This document shows, piece after piece, positions 1-6,291 of a stretch of DNA of 9,254 nucleotides. Position 1 is the first letter of the stretch. Every line of letters begins with the position of its first letter. The stretch spans positions 1 through 9,254 of the forward strand of contig JAYTQU010000121.1 of NCBI GenBank assembly GCA_043746555.1, written 5' to 3'. The translations under genes were made by a program, and so were the position numbers. Below the pieces are notes generated by a model. The model saw nothing but the letters and a program-made list of their open reading frames with translations. It did not search any database and was not told the origin of the DNA. This stretch comes from CAZQYC01 sp043746555. GTDB lineage: Bacteria; Pseudomonadota; Gammaproteobacteria; Steroidobacterales; Steroidobacteraceae.

Positions 1-1
1 G

Positions 2-517
2 TTCAATCTTCCGAACAACAGCGATACGATGCAACCTGCAAAAAACTCTACGCCTTCAGATCAGAACGCTCGTAAGCCCACTAATTTCGGTGAAGAACCG
101 TTTTTATTGATTCAACCTGCACCGGTTCCGGAGACGTTGTTGTCGGGCAAGGGTGAATTCATGTTGCGCAATTTGTTTCACGGCTTAGATGAAGCAGCGA
201 TGCCTGCGGAAATCTTTGCCGACTACGTGCGCTGCTTTAACGATCCGGCAGTCTTGCATGCGATGTGCGAGGACTATCGCGCTGCCGCGTCGATTGACCT
301 TGAACACGATCGAGCGGATATAGACAAGAAGATTGCCTGTCCGTTGCTGGCGTTGTGGGGCGAATACGGGGCAATGGATCGACTCTACGATGTGCTCGCG
401 ACATGGCGCGAACGTGCGAGCGACGTGCAAGGTAAATCGTTGCCGGGTGGGCATTGGTTGCCGGAACAAATGCCTTCGATGGTGTATGAAGAACTGCATC
501 GCTTTCTAAAATCATGA
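2..517 (+). CDS. alpha/beta hydrolase, haloacetate dehalogenase-like (5' end outside window)
   Basis: This is the C-terminal part of an alpha/beta hydrolase related to the haloacetate/fluoroacetate dehalogenase group. The frame is open to the left edge, so the ATG at 29 is probably internal and the nucleophile half lies upstream. Family-like segments are FLLIQPAPVPETLL, the stretch CEDYRAAASIDLEHDR, the strand LLALWGEYG and, near the end, GGHWLPEQMP, whose His should be the catalytic base. In true fluoroacetate dehalogenases the segment before LxQP reads like YHW and supplies halide-binding His and Trp. Here it reads GEEPF, so dehalogenation is doubtful; another small ester or epoxide-type substrate is possible. 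The stop overlaps the start of the next gene (ATGA at 514-517), which suggests translational coupling. The family is fairly sure; the substrate is unknown. Confidence 0.78.
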   Translation, partial: FNLPNNSDTMQPAKNSTPSDQNARKPTNFGEEPFLLIQPAPVPETLLSGKGEFMLRNLFHGLDEAAMPAEIFADYVRCFNDPAVLHAMCEDYRAAASIDLEHDRADIDKKIACPLLALWGEYGAMDRLYDVLATWRERASDVQGKSLPGGHWLPEQMPSMVYEELHRFLKS

Positions 518-957
518 CGTCCATTATTCCACTAGCCGACATCGATCTAGCCAAGGAGGCAACCGCAAAGCGCTACGTCAAAGATGAAGTCGTTGCCGTT
601 GTGTTTGCGAACAGCGTGGGAGAAATCGCCAGTCGCGAAGGCGCCAATCGTTATTCGATCGGCGATGCGCTAATCACAGGATCGACAGGCGATTGTTGGA
701 GCGTGTCGCGCGATCGATTCGATGCCAAGTATTTGCCCGTGCCACCGCACGCTCATGGTCGCGATGGCGTGTATCGCAGCAAGCCGATTCCGATTCTTGC
801 AAAACAGATGTCGGAGGCGTTTGCGGTTGAAAGATCGGCGGGCGGCGACGTGATACGCGGCAACGCGGGTGATTGGCTCTTGCAGTACGCGCCCGGCGAC
901 TACGGCATTGTCGAAAACGCAAAGTTTACGAAGGTGTATCGCGCGGTTTCTGAATGA
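514..957 (+). CDS. PGDYG-family protein, two internal repeats
   Basis: A 147-residue soluble protein with no signal peptide or membrane segment. Residues 127-131 read PGDYG, the signature of a small uncharacterised Pfam family (PGDYG protein); the ending FTKVYRAV also fits. No biochemical role is known to me. The protein looks like an internal duplication: residues 50-76 (GDALITGSTGDCWSV...F...Y..V) align without gaps to residues 119-145 (GDWLLQYAPGDYGIV...F...Y..V), with about nine identities in 27. The same GDW...F...Y pattern occurs in small phage and bacterial proteins of unknown function. The start overlaps the hydrolase stop by 4 nt and has no good Shine-Dalgarno of its own, so translation is probably coupled. 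It converges with the lipoprotein gene across a 16-bp gap. The family call is likely; the function is open. Confidence 0.82.
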   Translation: MTSIIPLADIDLAKEATAKRYVKDEVVAVVFANSVGEIASREGANRYSIGDALITGSTGDCWSVSRDRFDAKYLPVPPHAHGRDGVYRSKPIPILAKQMSEAFAVERSAGGDVIRGNAGDWLLQYAPGDYGIVENAKFTKVYRAVSE

Positions 958-973
958 CCGAGGCGTAGCTCCG

Positions 974-1822
974 TCAAGAGGGATTGCACAATTCAACGAG
1001 ACCGGCGCTTTGTTTTGCGCCGAACTCCCACAACGTGTCCACACTTCGAACGAGGATGCCCGTTTGCGTATCGAGCGAGTGCGTCCAACTAATCACTTCG
1101 ATGCGATCGCAACCGTTTGCGTCGCTAGAAGCTGGCAGCGACGCAATGACCAAGGTGTGTTGCATGCCGTTCGCGGTGGGTTGACCGCTGCTTTTTAGAA
1201 CAGCGTTGCCGTAGTTGTCGTACGTGGTGAACTGCCATAGATATTCCGCTAGTTGCTGCAAATCCTCCGCCGTGAGCGGACGCTGATTGAAACTTCCTGC
1301 CGCACCGCTAGCACTGTGCAAATCGACAGCGCTGCGATCCAGATAATCACACCGATAAACACGGGTGCGCACATATCCCTGTGGTGTGCCCAAACGTAGT
1401 CGAATGAATTCTTGATAACGCGAAGTCGCGTTGGTCTCGATCAACGTCGATCCCGACATCGCGGCCGCGGCTTGATCGGACCAATCGAGCGCGACGGTCC
1501 AATCGTTGGTGCAGAGTTCGAATTGCGCCGGATTTGCAGCGCCGGGAAGATCGGTGTTCTTCAAATGCAGGGTTGCAACGTATCCCGGATAGGAAAGCGG
1601 CGGTTCTTTGTAGAATCCCGTCGGTGTGCGCTTATTGTCCGCGTACAACAGTTGCGCGATCTCGGTGTCGGTGAGTTCGACTGCTCGCACACTGGCGAAC
1701 GAAGTAGGCGGCAATGCCGCAGTGCTTTCGCTGTTTCCGCCACCGCACGCTGTCAACGTCATCGTCAACAACGAAACGTAGACCCAGCTGGTGCGAATAT
1801 CGAGGCAGCGAATCGCGCTCAA
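974..1822 (-). CDS. lipoprotein of unknown function (probable TTG start)
   Basis: An unrecognised exported protein with a clear lipobox: the hydrophobic run WVYVSLLTMTLTAC ends in LTAC followed by GGG, typical of signal peptidase II substrates. The Asn/Ser-rich linker after it (GNSEST) is also usual for lipoproteins. The frame extends to an ATG at 1918, but that start would put 57 residues before the Cys. A TTG at 1822 puts the lipid-modified Cys at residue 26, with GAGAAG a few bases upstream, so I prefer it. The mature part is about 257 residues and keeps four further cysteines (in CTNDW, YRCDYLD, GCDRIE and ELCNPS), which could form two periplasmic disulfides. Predicted short beta strands dominate the second half. 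It diverges from the pilin-like gene at 2413. I recognise no domain; an envelope location is the only firm inference. Confidence 0.68.
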   Translation of the reverse strand: MSAIRCLDIRTSWVYVSLLTMTLTACGGGNSESTAALPPTSFASVRAVELTDTEIAQLLYADNKRTPTGFYKEPPLSYPGYVATLHLKNTDLPGAANPAQFELCTNDWTVALDWSDQAAAAMSGSTLIETNATSRYQEFIRLRLGTPQGYVRTRVYRCDYLDRSAVDLHSASGAAGSFNQRPLTAEDLQQLAEYLWQFTTYDNYGNAVLKSSGQPTANGMQHTLVIASLPASSDANGCDRIEVISWTHSLDTQTGILVRSVDTLWEFGAKQSAGLVELCNPS

Positions 1823-2152
1823 GGGCTTCTCGCGACAGAAACCGCGAACCGATCGTTGCCATGCGGCGATACGCAACGCGCGCGCTGGTCCGCAGCCACA
1901 CGCAGACGCAAACGACACGCTCAGTTATGGACTCTATCGTCTGATCGAGAGGATGCTTGAGGAGTGGTAGCGTTCGGCGAATCACGCTAAATCGTTTTCT
2001 AGTTATGTTTGCCCGCCATTCTCGCGCTGCACGAAGGCTTGTTTCGAGCACGCCTCGGCAGAACGAGTTCTCGTCCGTGAGGAAGGCGGGTTGGACCGGG
2101 CTGCCCGGGTGCGAGTACACATCCCTCGTCCCTACGTACGTACCCTGAGCTA

Positions 2153-2169
2153 GCCCTGATCCATTCCCG
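2153..2169 (-). repeat. motif shared with the pilus upstream region, copy 1
   Basis: On the minus strand this reads CGGGAATGGATCAGGGC. The sequence at 7774-7790 on the same strand reads CGGGATCGGATCAGGGC, matching at 15 of 17 positions. Both copies lie in the only two large intergenic regions of the window and upstream of minus-strand genes. An adjacent second CCCTGA on the plus strand (2143-2148) is 11 bp away, one helical turn. It could be a binding site for a common regulator or a degenerate dispersed repeat. Confidence 0.35.
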
Positions 2170-2203
2170 TAGCGCGATTGTTGGGAAATTAAGTAATGCT
2201 CGG

Positions 2204-2219
2204 TGTGCGCTATCTCACA
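2204..2219. promoter_or_regulatory. CRP/Clp-like operator 1
   Basis: TGTGC-GCTATC-TCACA matches the CRP/Clp consensus TGTGA-N6-TCACA at nine of ten defined positions and is followed by AAATAAA. Its centre (2211.5) is about 201 bp upstream of the ATG at 2413. A weak -10-like TTATCC at 2241-2246 would put a class II start near 2253, but that box is poor. The factor and the regulated gene are inferred, not shown. Confidence 0.5.
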
Positions 2220-2349
2220 AATAAATCGGCGTCGCTTAAGTTATCCGGCGATTCGTCGATTACATCTCCTTTGCCCCGCTCATTTGCCCCGGCGTGTGGA
2301 CTTTGTTTGCGGGAGCGGAGATTGGCCTGGCGTTATCGGCATTCCACGT

Positions 2350-2365
2350 TGTGAAGTACATCACG
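2350..2365. promoter_or_regulatory. CRP/Clp-like operator 2
   Basis: TGTGA-AGTACA-TCACG matches the CRP/Clp consensus at nine of ten defined positions, with a perfect left half-site. Its centre (2357.5) is 146 bp from operator 1, close to 14 helical turns, and about 55 bp upstream of the ATG at 2413. Two such close matches in one intergenic region argue against chance. At this position it could activate a promoter just upstream of the gene or repress by overlapping it. Confidence 0.52.
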
Positions 2366-2412
2366 CGTTTTCGGCTTCAGATTGCAGCGCTGTCGCCGTT
2401 ACAACGTATGCC

Positions 2413-2916
2413 ATGATTACATCCTTCACATTGCATCCTCCAACGCTGTCCCATCGTCGTGCCGCGGTCGCTGTTGCCGCGATGGGATCCATATTAATTG
2501 CACTCTACCCGGTGGGCGCCGGCGAAGGCATCGTCCGATTTAGTGTCGGCGCCTTTGTGCAGCCGGTCGCGACACTCGATGTTCGCGCCGCGCCGCCGGC
2601 TATCGAAGTATCGGCGAGCGATATCGAACGCGGCTATGTCGAAGTGGCAAAGCCAACGCAGCTCGACGTGCAAAGCAATAGTCGCGATGGGTATGTGCTC
2701 AACGTACTGCCGCGCACCAATTTATTTTCGCAGGTGGAAGTTCGCGGTTTGGATTCGCGTGTCGACTTGGGTCCCGATGGTGGCGCGGTCGTGCAGCGTT
2801 GGAATCAAAATGAACATCGCCGCAGGTTGTCGCTCACCTATCGATTCGTATTGACGCACGGCGTACAACCCGGCAGCTATCCGTGGCCGCTGCAATTGAA
2901 TATCGCGCCGCTGTAA
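2413..2916 (+). CDS. exported cysteine-free pilin-like protein
   Basis: A 167-residue protein with a Sec signal: basic HRR at 14-16, a hydrophobic stretch at 17-34 and probable cleavage around PVGA-GEG (36-37). The frame continues upstream to 2203, but starting at 2413 puts the signal at the N-terminus, so I chose it; no good Shine-Dalgarno precedes it. The mature part is predicted all-beta. It opens with alternating hydrophobics (IVRFSVGAFVQPVATLDV) and ends in PGSYPWPLQLNIAPL, resembling the first and last strands of SCPU pilins (compare PGAYADQITVTVTY in the pilin at 7064). It has no cysteine at all, so the disulfide of typical subunits is absent. It converges on the pilus operon with only 10 bp between stops, which suggests a related job such as an accessory or capping subunit. 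That role is inference; similar hypothetical proteins occur beside such operons, from memory. Confidence 0.72.
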   Translation: MITSFTLHPPTLSHRRAAVAVAAMGSILIALYPVGAGEGIVRFSVGAFVQPVATLDVRAAPPAIEVSASDIERGYVEVAKPTQLDVQSNSRDGYVLNVLPRTNLFSQVEVRGLDSRVDLGPDGGAVVQRWNQNEHRRRLSLTYRFVLTHGVQPGSYPWPLQLNIAPL

Positions 2917-2926
2917 AAATGAATCG

Positions 2927-3421
2927 TTAGAAAACCACCGTCACGACAATCGTATCGCTATAAGCACCGGCCGCAACATCTTGCGCAGCGGCGATGCGTC
3001 CAAACACGGTTTTGGTCACGCTTCGCGTGCGTCGCGCAGCGCTTGGTCCGAGCGTGATGTTCGCGTTCACCGCAACGGTTCCCGCGGAACCGTCTCCCCA
3101 GATCTGCGTGCGCGCGCTATTGCGATAGAGGCTGTAGTTAAGCTGCGCTGCGCCGCTTTGCATAAAACGGCCGGCGTAACTACCGCTTGCGCCCGTGCTC
3201 AACTGCATCGAATAAGAAACTTGTTGCGAGCTCGGCGGCGATGAGAGCGTGCAAGTAAGTCGAATTCCGCTATTGGAATCGAGAGCGACTGCGGCAAGCG
3301 GATTGTAGACACCGAAGGCGACGCCAGTCGAACTCACGCTGCACGTCACCAACGCATACGCCGATTGCGCCGCACACAAAGCGCCTACAGAAAGTATTAA
3401 TGCTATGAGTCGTCGTTGCAT
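2927..3421 (-). CDS. SCPU (spore coat U) domain minor pilin, second of tandem pair
   Basis: A 164-residue secreted subunit of the archaic (sigma-class) chaperone-usher family. The signal peptide at 1-23 ends in AYA; the mature protein starts LVTC. Cys27 and Cys57 should form the usual pilin disulfide. Family-like segments are VAFGVYNPLAA, LNYSLYRN, QIWGDGSAGT, TVFGRI and the final strand AYSDTIVVTVVF. It is clearly homologous to the next gene upstream in the operon (3432-3947), with nearly half of positions identical by eye, so the pair arose by duplication. Only about three residues precede the first Cys, against about 17 in the operon's first pilin, so it seems to lack an N-terminal donor strand and would suit a tip position. 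It is the last gene of the operon, 10 nt after the previous stop, and has only a weak ribosome site. Confidence 0.9.
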   Translation of the reverse strand: MQRRLIALILSVGALCAAQSAYALVTCSVSSTGVAFGVYNPLAAVALDSNSGIRLTCTLSSPPSSQQVSYSMQLSTGASGSYAGRFMQSGAAQLNYSLYRNSARTQIWGDGSAGTVAVNANITLGPSAARRTRSVTKTVFGRIAAAQDVAAGAYSDTIVVTVVF

Positions 3422-3431
3422 ACTTGGGCGC

Positions 3432-3947
3432 TCAATACGTCACGGTCACAATGATGGTGTCGAAGTAGTTGCCGGGCAACGCATCTTGCAAAGCGACAAT
3501 ACGGCCGAAAACCGTATAAGTGTCGGTTTTGGACCAAACCGATCCTGGCGATCCAAGTTTCATTGATCCGCTGACATTAGCGGTACCGGCGCTGCCGTCG
3601 CCCCAAATTTGACTGTAGGCGTTGCTGGTGTACAAATCGTAGTTCAATTGATTCGGTGGCGATTCCATATATCGTGCCAGCATCGAACCGCTAACCCCCG
3701 CTGAGAGTGAGAACGAATAATTCACTTTTGATGCGGCCGACGGAAACGTCAAATCGCAGCTAATGGAAACGCTACCGGCCGAATCGAGAGGCGCAACGGC
3801 GAGAGGATCGTATGTGCCGAACACGACACTGGTTGCACTCGCCGTGCAAGCAAGCGATGCGTTGGCTGTGTCCGTCGCACAGCTCGCCAAAAGCAACAAT
3901 AAAGCGGCGTTGATCTTCCCGCGCATGCGATGTGCGATGGTTTTCAT
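3432..3947 (-). CDS. SCPU domain minor pilin, first of tandem pair
   Basis: A 171-residue SCPU subunit. The open frame extends upstream to 4043 inside the usher gene, but the ATG at 3947 gives a proper signal peptide and forms an ATGA overlap with the usher stop (3944-3947), the expected coupled start. Hydrophobic residues 14-22 are followed by ASCATDTANA, with probable signal peptidase I cleavage after Ala30. The sequence L-A-S-C at 20-23 also fits a lipobox, so lipidation cannot be excluded. Cys34 and Cys65 would form the disulfide. VVFGTYDPLAVAPLD, LNYDLYTS, QIWGDGSAGT, TVFGRI and YFDTIIVTVTY match its downstream paralogue. With peptidase I cleavage only three residues precede Cys34, too few for a donor strand, so a tip or minor subunit role is likely. 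Confidence 0.9.
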   Translation of the reverse strand: MKTIAHRMRGKINAALLLLLASCATDTANASLACTASATSVVFGTYDPLAVAPLDSAGSVSISCDLTFPSAASKVNYSFSLSAGVSGSMLARYMESPPNQLNYDLYTSNAYSQIWGDGSAGTANVSGSMKLGSPGSVWSKTDTYTVFGRIVALQDALPGNYFDTIIVTVTY

Positions 3948-6289
3948 GGCGCCGGCGCTCGACAGACTATCGTTCCCATGTCCGGCAACGGATCGTCGCC
4001 GATCGGCGCGTCGATGCGAAACGCGCACTGGCCGCCATTCCACTCCGCTTCAGCCGACATACCGTGATCGAGTCCACTTACATATACCAATCCATCGAGT
4101 GCGACGGGAAAGCGTTTGCCCTTTAGAATCACCTCCGCGCCGGTCGGCACCGGACTGCCGTTCGACAACACTAAACGAAACGTCCCGCCGCGTTCGCGAG
4201 CCACCGGAAATTTTACGACGACGCCGCTGCGATATCGCGGTGTGATCGTCATTTTGTCGCTGTCGATGCGCGTATCGAGAGGAAGCTGTCTTGGATCGAC
4301 GCTGATGCGATTGCTATCGTATGCGCGAAGATTGCGAATCAGTGCGCGACCGTTCTGGTCGGTACGCCGCACCACCTGGTTGTCGACCATCACCTCCATG
4401 TCGGGAATGCCGGCCACGTCGACCAACGCGAAACTATCGTTAACCGAGCGAGTTGCATACACATCGCCGCCGATACCGACCGCAGCGCCGGTCAGCGATG
4501 CGCGAATGGCGCGCGTTTGAAAATACTTCGCGGCTTCCGCTTCCACAGCAGCGTAATCGAATTGACTAAGCCACGATCCATCGTAATTTCCTGCCGACGA
4601 CGCCGACACGCGATAGCCGCTGCCCTTCCCGATGGGAGGATTTTTTTGAAATGTCGCAATAGCTTCCTGCGTTTTGCCGAACTCTTCTTGATCGTAGCGT
4701 GCGGTTAGGCTGGCACTACTCGATCCGCCAAATGGTTTGGTGAGAATTAGAAACGCGCTCGTGGAATTTTGCACCGACCAAGTACGGCTAATGCTTAGAC
4801 CCAAATATCCCACATTCGGAATCGAAATATTGTGCGACAACGTTCCGACTTCGCGGCGCGGTGCGTTGCTATAAGATGCGACAGCATAGGCGACCGACAA
4901 GGATCCGTAGCGATAGAAATTAGCGCTCGTTTGCAGGATATGTTGTTGCTTCGGACGCAAGGTTAGTTGGCTGTCACCGATCTGGCGAAAACCGTCGCTC
5001 GCGATTTGCGAACGAACATTAAGGGTAAATCGCCGACCGCCGCGCTCGAAACTTGCAGCGACTAAGAACCCCGAGTCACTGCCATCGGCGCCTTGTGCCA
5101 GCGTCGCCGTAACGACACCCACTGTACCGATACGAACCGCGGCGTCGAGGCCGATCGCGTGTGGACCCGATTGCTGCGATTCACCATGCGCTTGGAGCGT
5201 CAGATTGTCGGTAAGCCCACGACGATACGTCGCCGAGGCGAGCATTGGCCCGTAGTCGTTGCTATCGATGGCGAAGTTCTCGCGCAGTTTGCCAAGTTCA
5301 ACCGAATATTGCGCCAGATCTTTTTGCAGTAGCGTCGCGCTCGAATAGAACGGCGCAGTGATCACTTGCTCGCGACCGAATGCGTCGCGCACCACCAAAC
5401 GCACGTCGCCTGCGCCACTGATTGCAGGCAAGCGATCGATCACGAACGGCCCCGCCGGAACTTGCTGACTGGAAACTTGTTGGTTGTTGACGAATACATC
5501 GACGGTCGAAGGCACCACTGCTTCGCCGGCGGCGGATAGCAACGGCGTTGTGATGAGATCGGGTCGTACGCCGAAGTTCGAACCCCATTGCACGCCGCCG
5601 AAGCGCGCGGCGCGACTCCAACCGGTGCCGCTACTGATCGCGTCACCGACGTGCAGCGTTTGCAGTTTCGATGGAAAGTCGATGGTGTAAGTGGTCTCTA
5701 AACGAGTCGCTCGTGAATCTTGTTCGACATAGTGGCCGATGCCGGAGTTTGTAACGACGCCATAAGGCCCGAAGAGTCCAAGTTCGGTATACGCAGTCCC
5801 AAACGTGGATGAATTTGCACTCGGGGCGCTCTTCGTATCGTCGCGTTCGCTGCTCACTTCATAGTTTATGAAGCCGCCGTAGTTCGCTTGTGCAATGGAA
5901 TGACCGGGGCGCTCGGCTAGGGCGATTTCGGTGCTGGTGAACGCGCTTGCCGGTACCGTGAGCGAGACCTTCTGCGCTGCCTCGTCGAAGACCACTTTCG
6001 CGTCGGCAATGGATTGCAACGAGTAATGAGCGATGCCCTCGATCATCAGCGGCGCGCGATTCGGCGGGCGTAAACGCAATCGGGCGAAATCTTCGGCATC
6101 GAGCCAGAGGTTGCCTTGGGGATCGCGTAGTGCGATGACCATTTCGCTGGCGGCCGATTGGTTTACTTCAATTTGTAATACTACTTCGTTAAAGCCCGGC
6201 GGAATCGCCGCATGGACTTTGCGTATAACAATCAAACACACGCCCAGCAGCACGGAGGCTAGTGCGGCCGTAACGACATTGTTGCGCAT
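3944..6289 (-). CDS. outer-membrane usher of chaperone-usher pilus (FimD/PapC/CsuD type)
   Basis: A 781-residue usher, the outer-membrane pore that receives chaperone-subunit complexes and threads the growing pilus to the surface. After a signal peptide (about 1-28, ending VHA-A) comes the periplasmic N-terminal domain (about 30-140: FNEVVLQIEVNQ, DPQGNLWLDAEDFARL). The beta-barrel follows, starting around ANYGGFINYEVS and interrupted by a plug near 255-310 (VPSTVDVFVNNQQVSSQQVPAGPFVIDRLP, then GDVRLVVRDAFGRE). The C-terminal domain includes PRYRSGVVVKFPV and a Cys pair near 755 and 776 (GGQCAF...IVCRAPAP). The length is typical for the archaic subfamily. The start lies 2 nt after the chaperone stop with no clear Shine-Dalgarno, so translation is probably coupled. 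The gene looks intact throughout. Confidence 0.95.
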   Translation of the reverse strand: MRNNVVTAALASVLLGVCLIVIRKVHAAIPPGFNEVVLQIEVNQSAASEMVIALRDPQGNLWLDAEDFARLRLRPPNRAPLMIEGIAHYSLQSIADAKVVFDEAAQKVSLTVPASAFTSTEIALAERPGHSIAQANYGGFINYEVSSERDDTKSAPSANSSTFGTAYTELGLFGPYGVVTNSGIGHYVEQDSRATRLETTYTIDFPSKLQTLHVGDAISSGTGWSRAARFGGVQWGSNFGVRPDLITTPLLSAAGEAVVPSTVDVFVNNQQVSSQQVPAGPFVIDRLPAISGAGDVRLVVRDAFGREQVITAPFYSSATLLQKDLAQYSVELGKLRENFAIDSNDYGPMLASATYRRGLTDNLTLQAHGESQQSGPHAIGLDAAVRIGTVGVVTATLAQGADGSDSGFLVAASFERGGRRFTLNVRSQIASDGFRQIGDSQLTLRPKQQHILQTSANFYRYGSLSVAYAVASYSNAPRREVGTLSHNISIPNVGYLGLSISRTWSVQNSTSAFLILTKPFGGSSSASLTARYDQEEFGKTQEAIATFQKNPPIGKGSGYRVSASSAGNYDGSWLSQFDYAAVEAEAAKYFQTRAIRASLTGAAVGIGGDVYATRSVNDSFALVDVAGIPDMEVMVDNQVVRRTDQNGRALIRNLRAYDSNRISVDPRQLPLDTRIDSDKMTITPRYRSGVVVKFPVARERGGTFRLVLSNGSPVPTGAEVILKGKRFPVALDGLVYVSGLDHGMSAEAEWNGGQCAFRIDAPIGDDPLPDMGTIVCRAPAP

Positions 6290-6291
6290 GG

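Larger units (their letters stand above)
1823..2412. promoter_or_regulatory. 590-bp divergent intergenic region
   Basis: No convincing gene is seen between the lipoprotein (leftward) and the pilin-like gene (rightward); open frames here lack family features or ribosome sites. The left end, up to 1918, could instead be an upstream extension of the lipoprotein frame. The region holds a TACGTACGTA palindrome (2133-2142), CCCTGA twice at an 11-bp step (2143-2148, 2154-2159), a 17-bp motif shared with the pilus promoter region (2153-2169), two CRP/Clp-like palindromes (2204-2219, 2350-2365) and a direct repeat TTTGCCCCG (2270-2278, 2283-2291). I could not identify a clean sigma-70 -35/-10 pair on either strand. 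Promoters for both flanking genes are expected here. Confidence 0.55.

Noticed and set aside
2..110. Frameshift in the hydrolase before the FLLIQP segment
   Set aside because: The other two frames over this stretch hit stops and do not restore the expected YHW-type sequence, so divergence is the simpler reading.
1412..2148. Several overlapping open frames on both strands (for example 1412-1960 +, 1632-2120 -, 1957-2148 +)
   Set aside because: They are Arg/Ser-rich, lie opposite the lipoprotein or in the divergent intergenic region, and show no family features or ribosome sites.
2203..2412. N-terminal extension of the pilin-like gene to the ATG at 2203
   Set aside because: The extra 70 residues are Cys/Arg-rich with no domain character, would bury the signal peptide inside the protein and would run through both CRP/Clp-like sites.
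3948..4043. N-terminal extension of the first minor pilin into the usher gene
   Set aside because: The extra 32 residues are a shadow of the usher C-terminus; the ATG at 3947 gives a normal signal peptide and an ATGA overlap.
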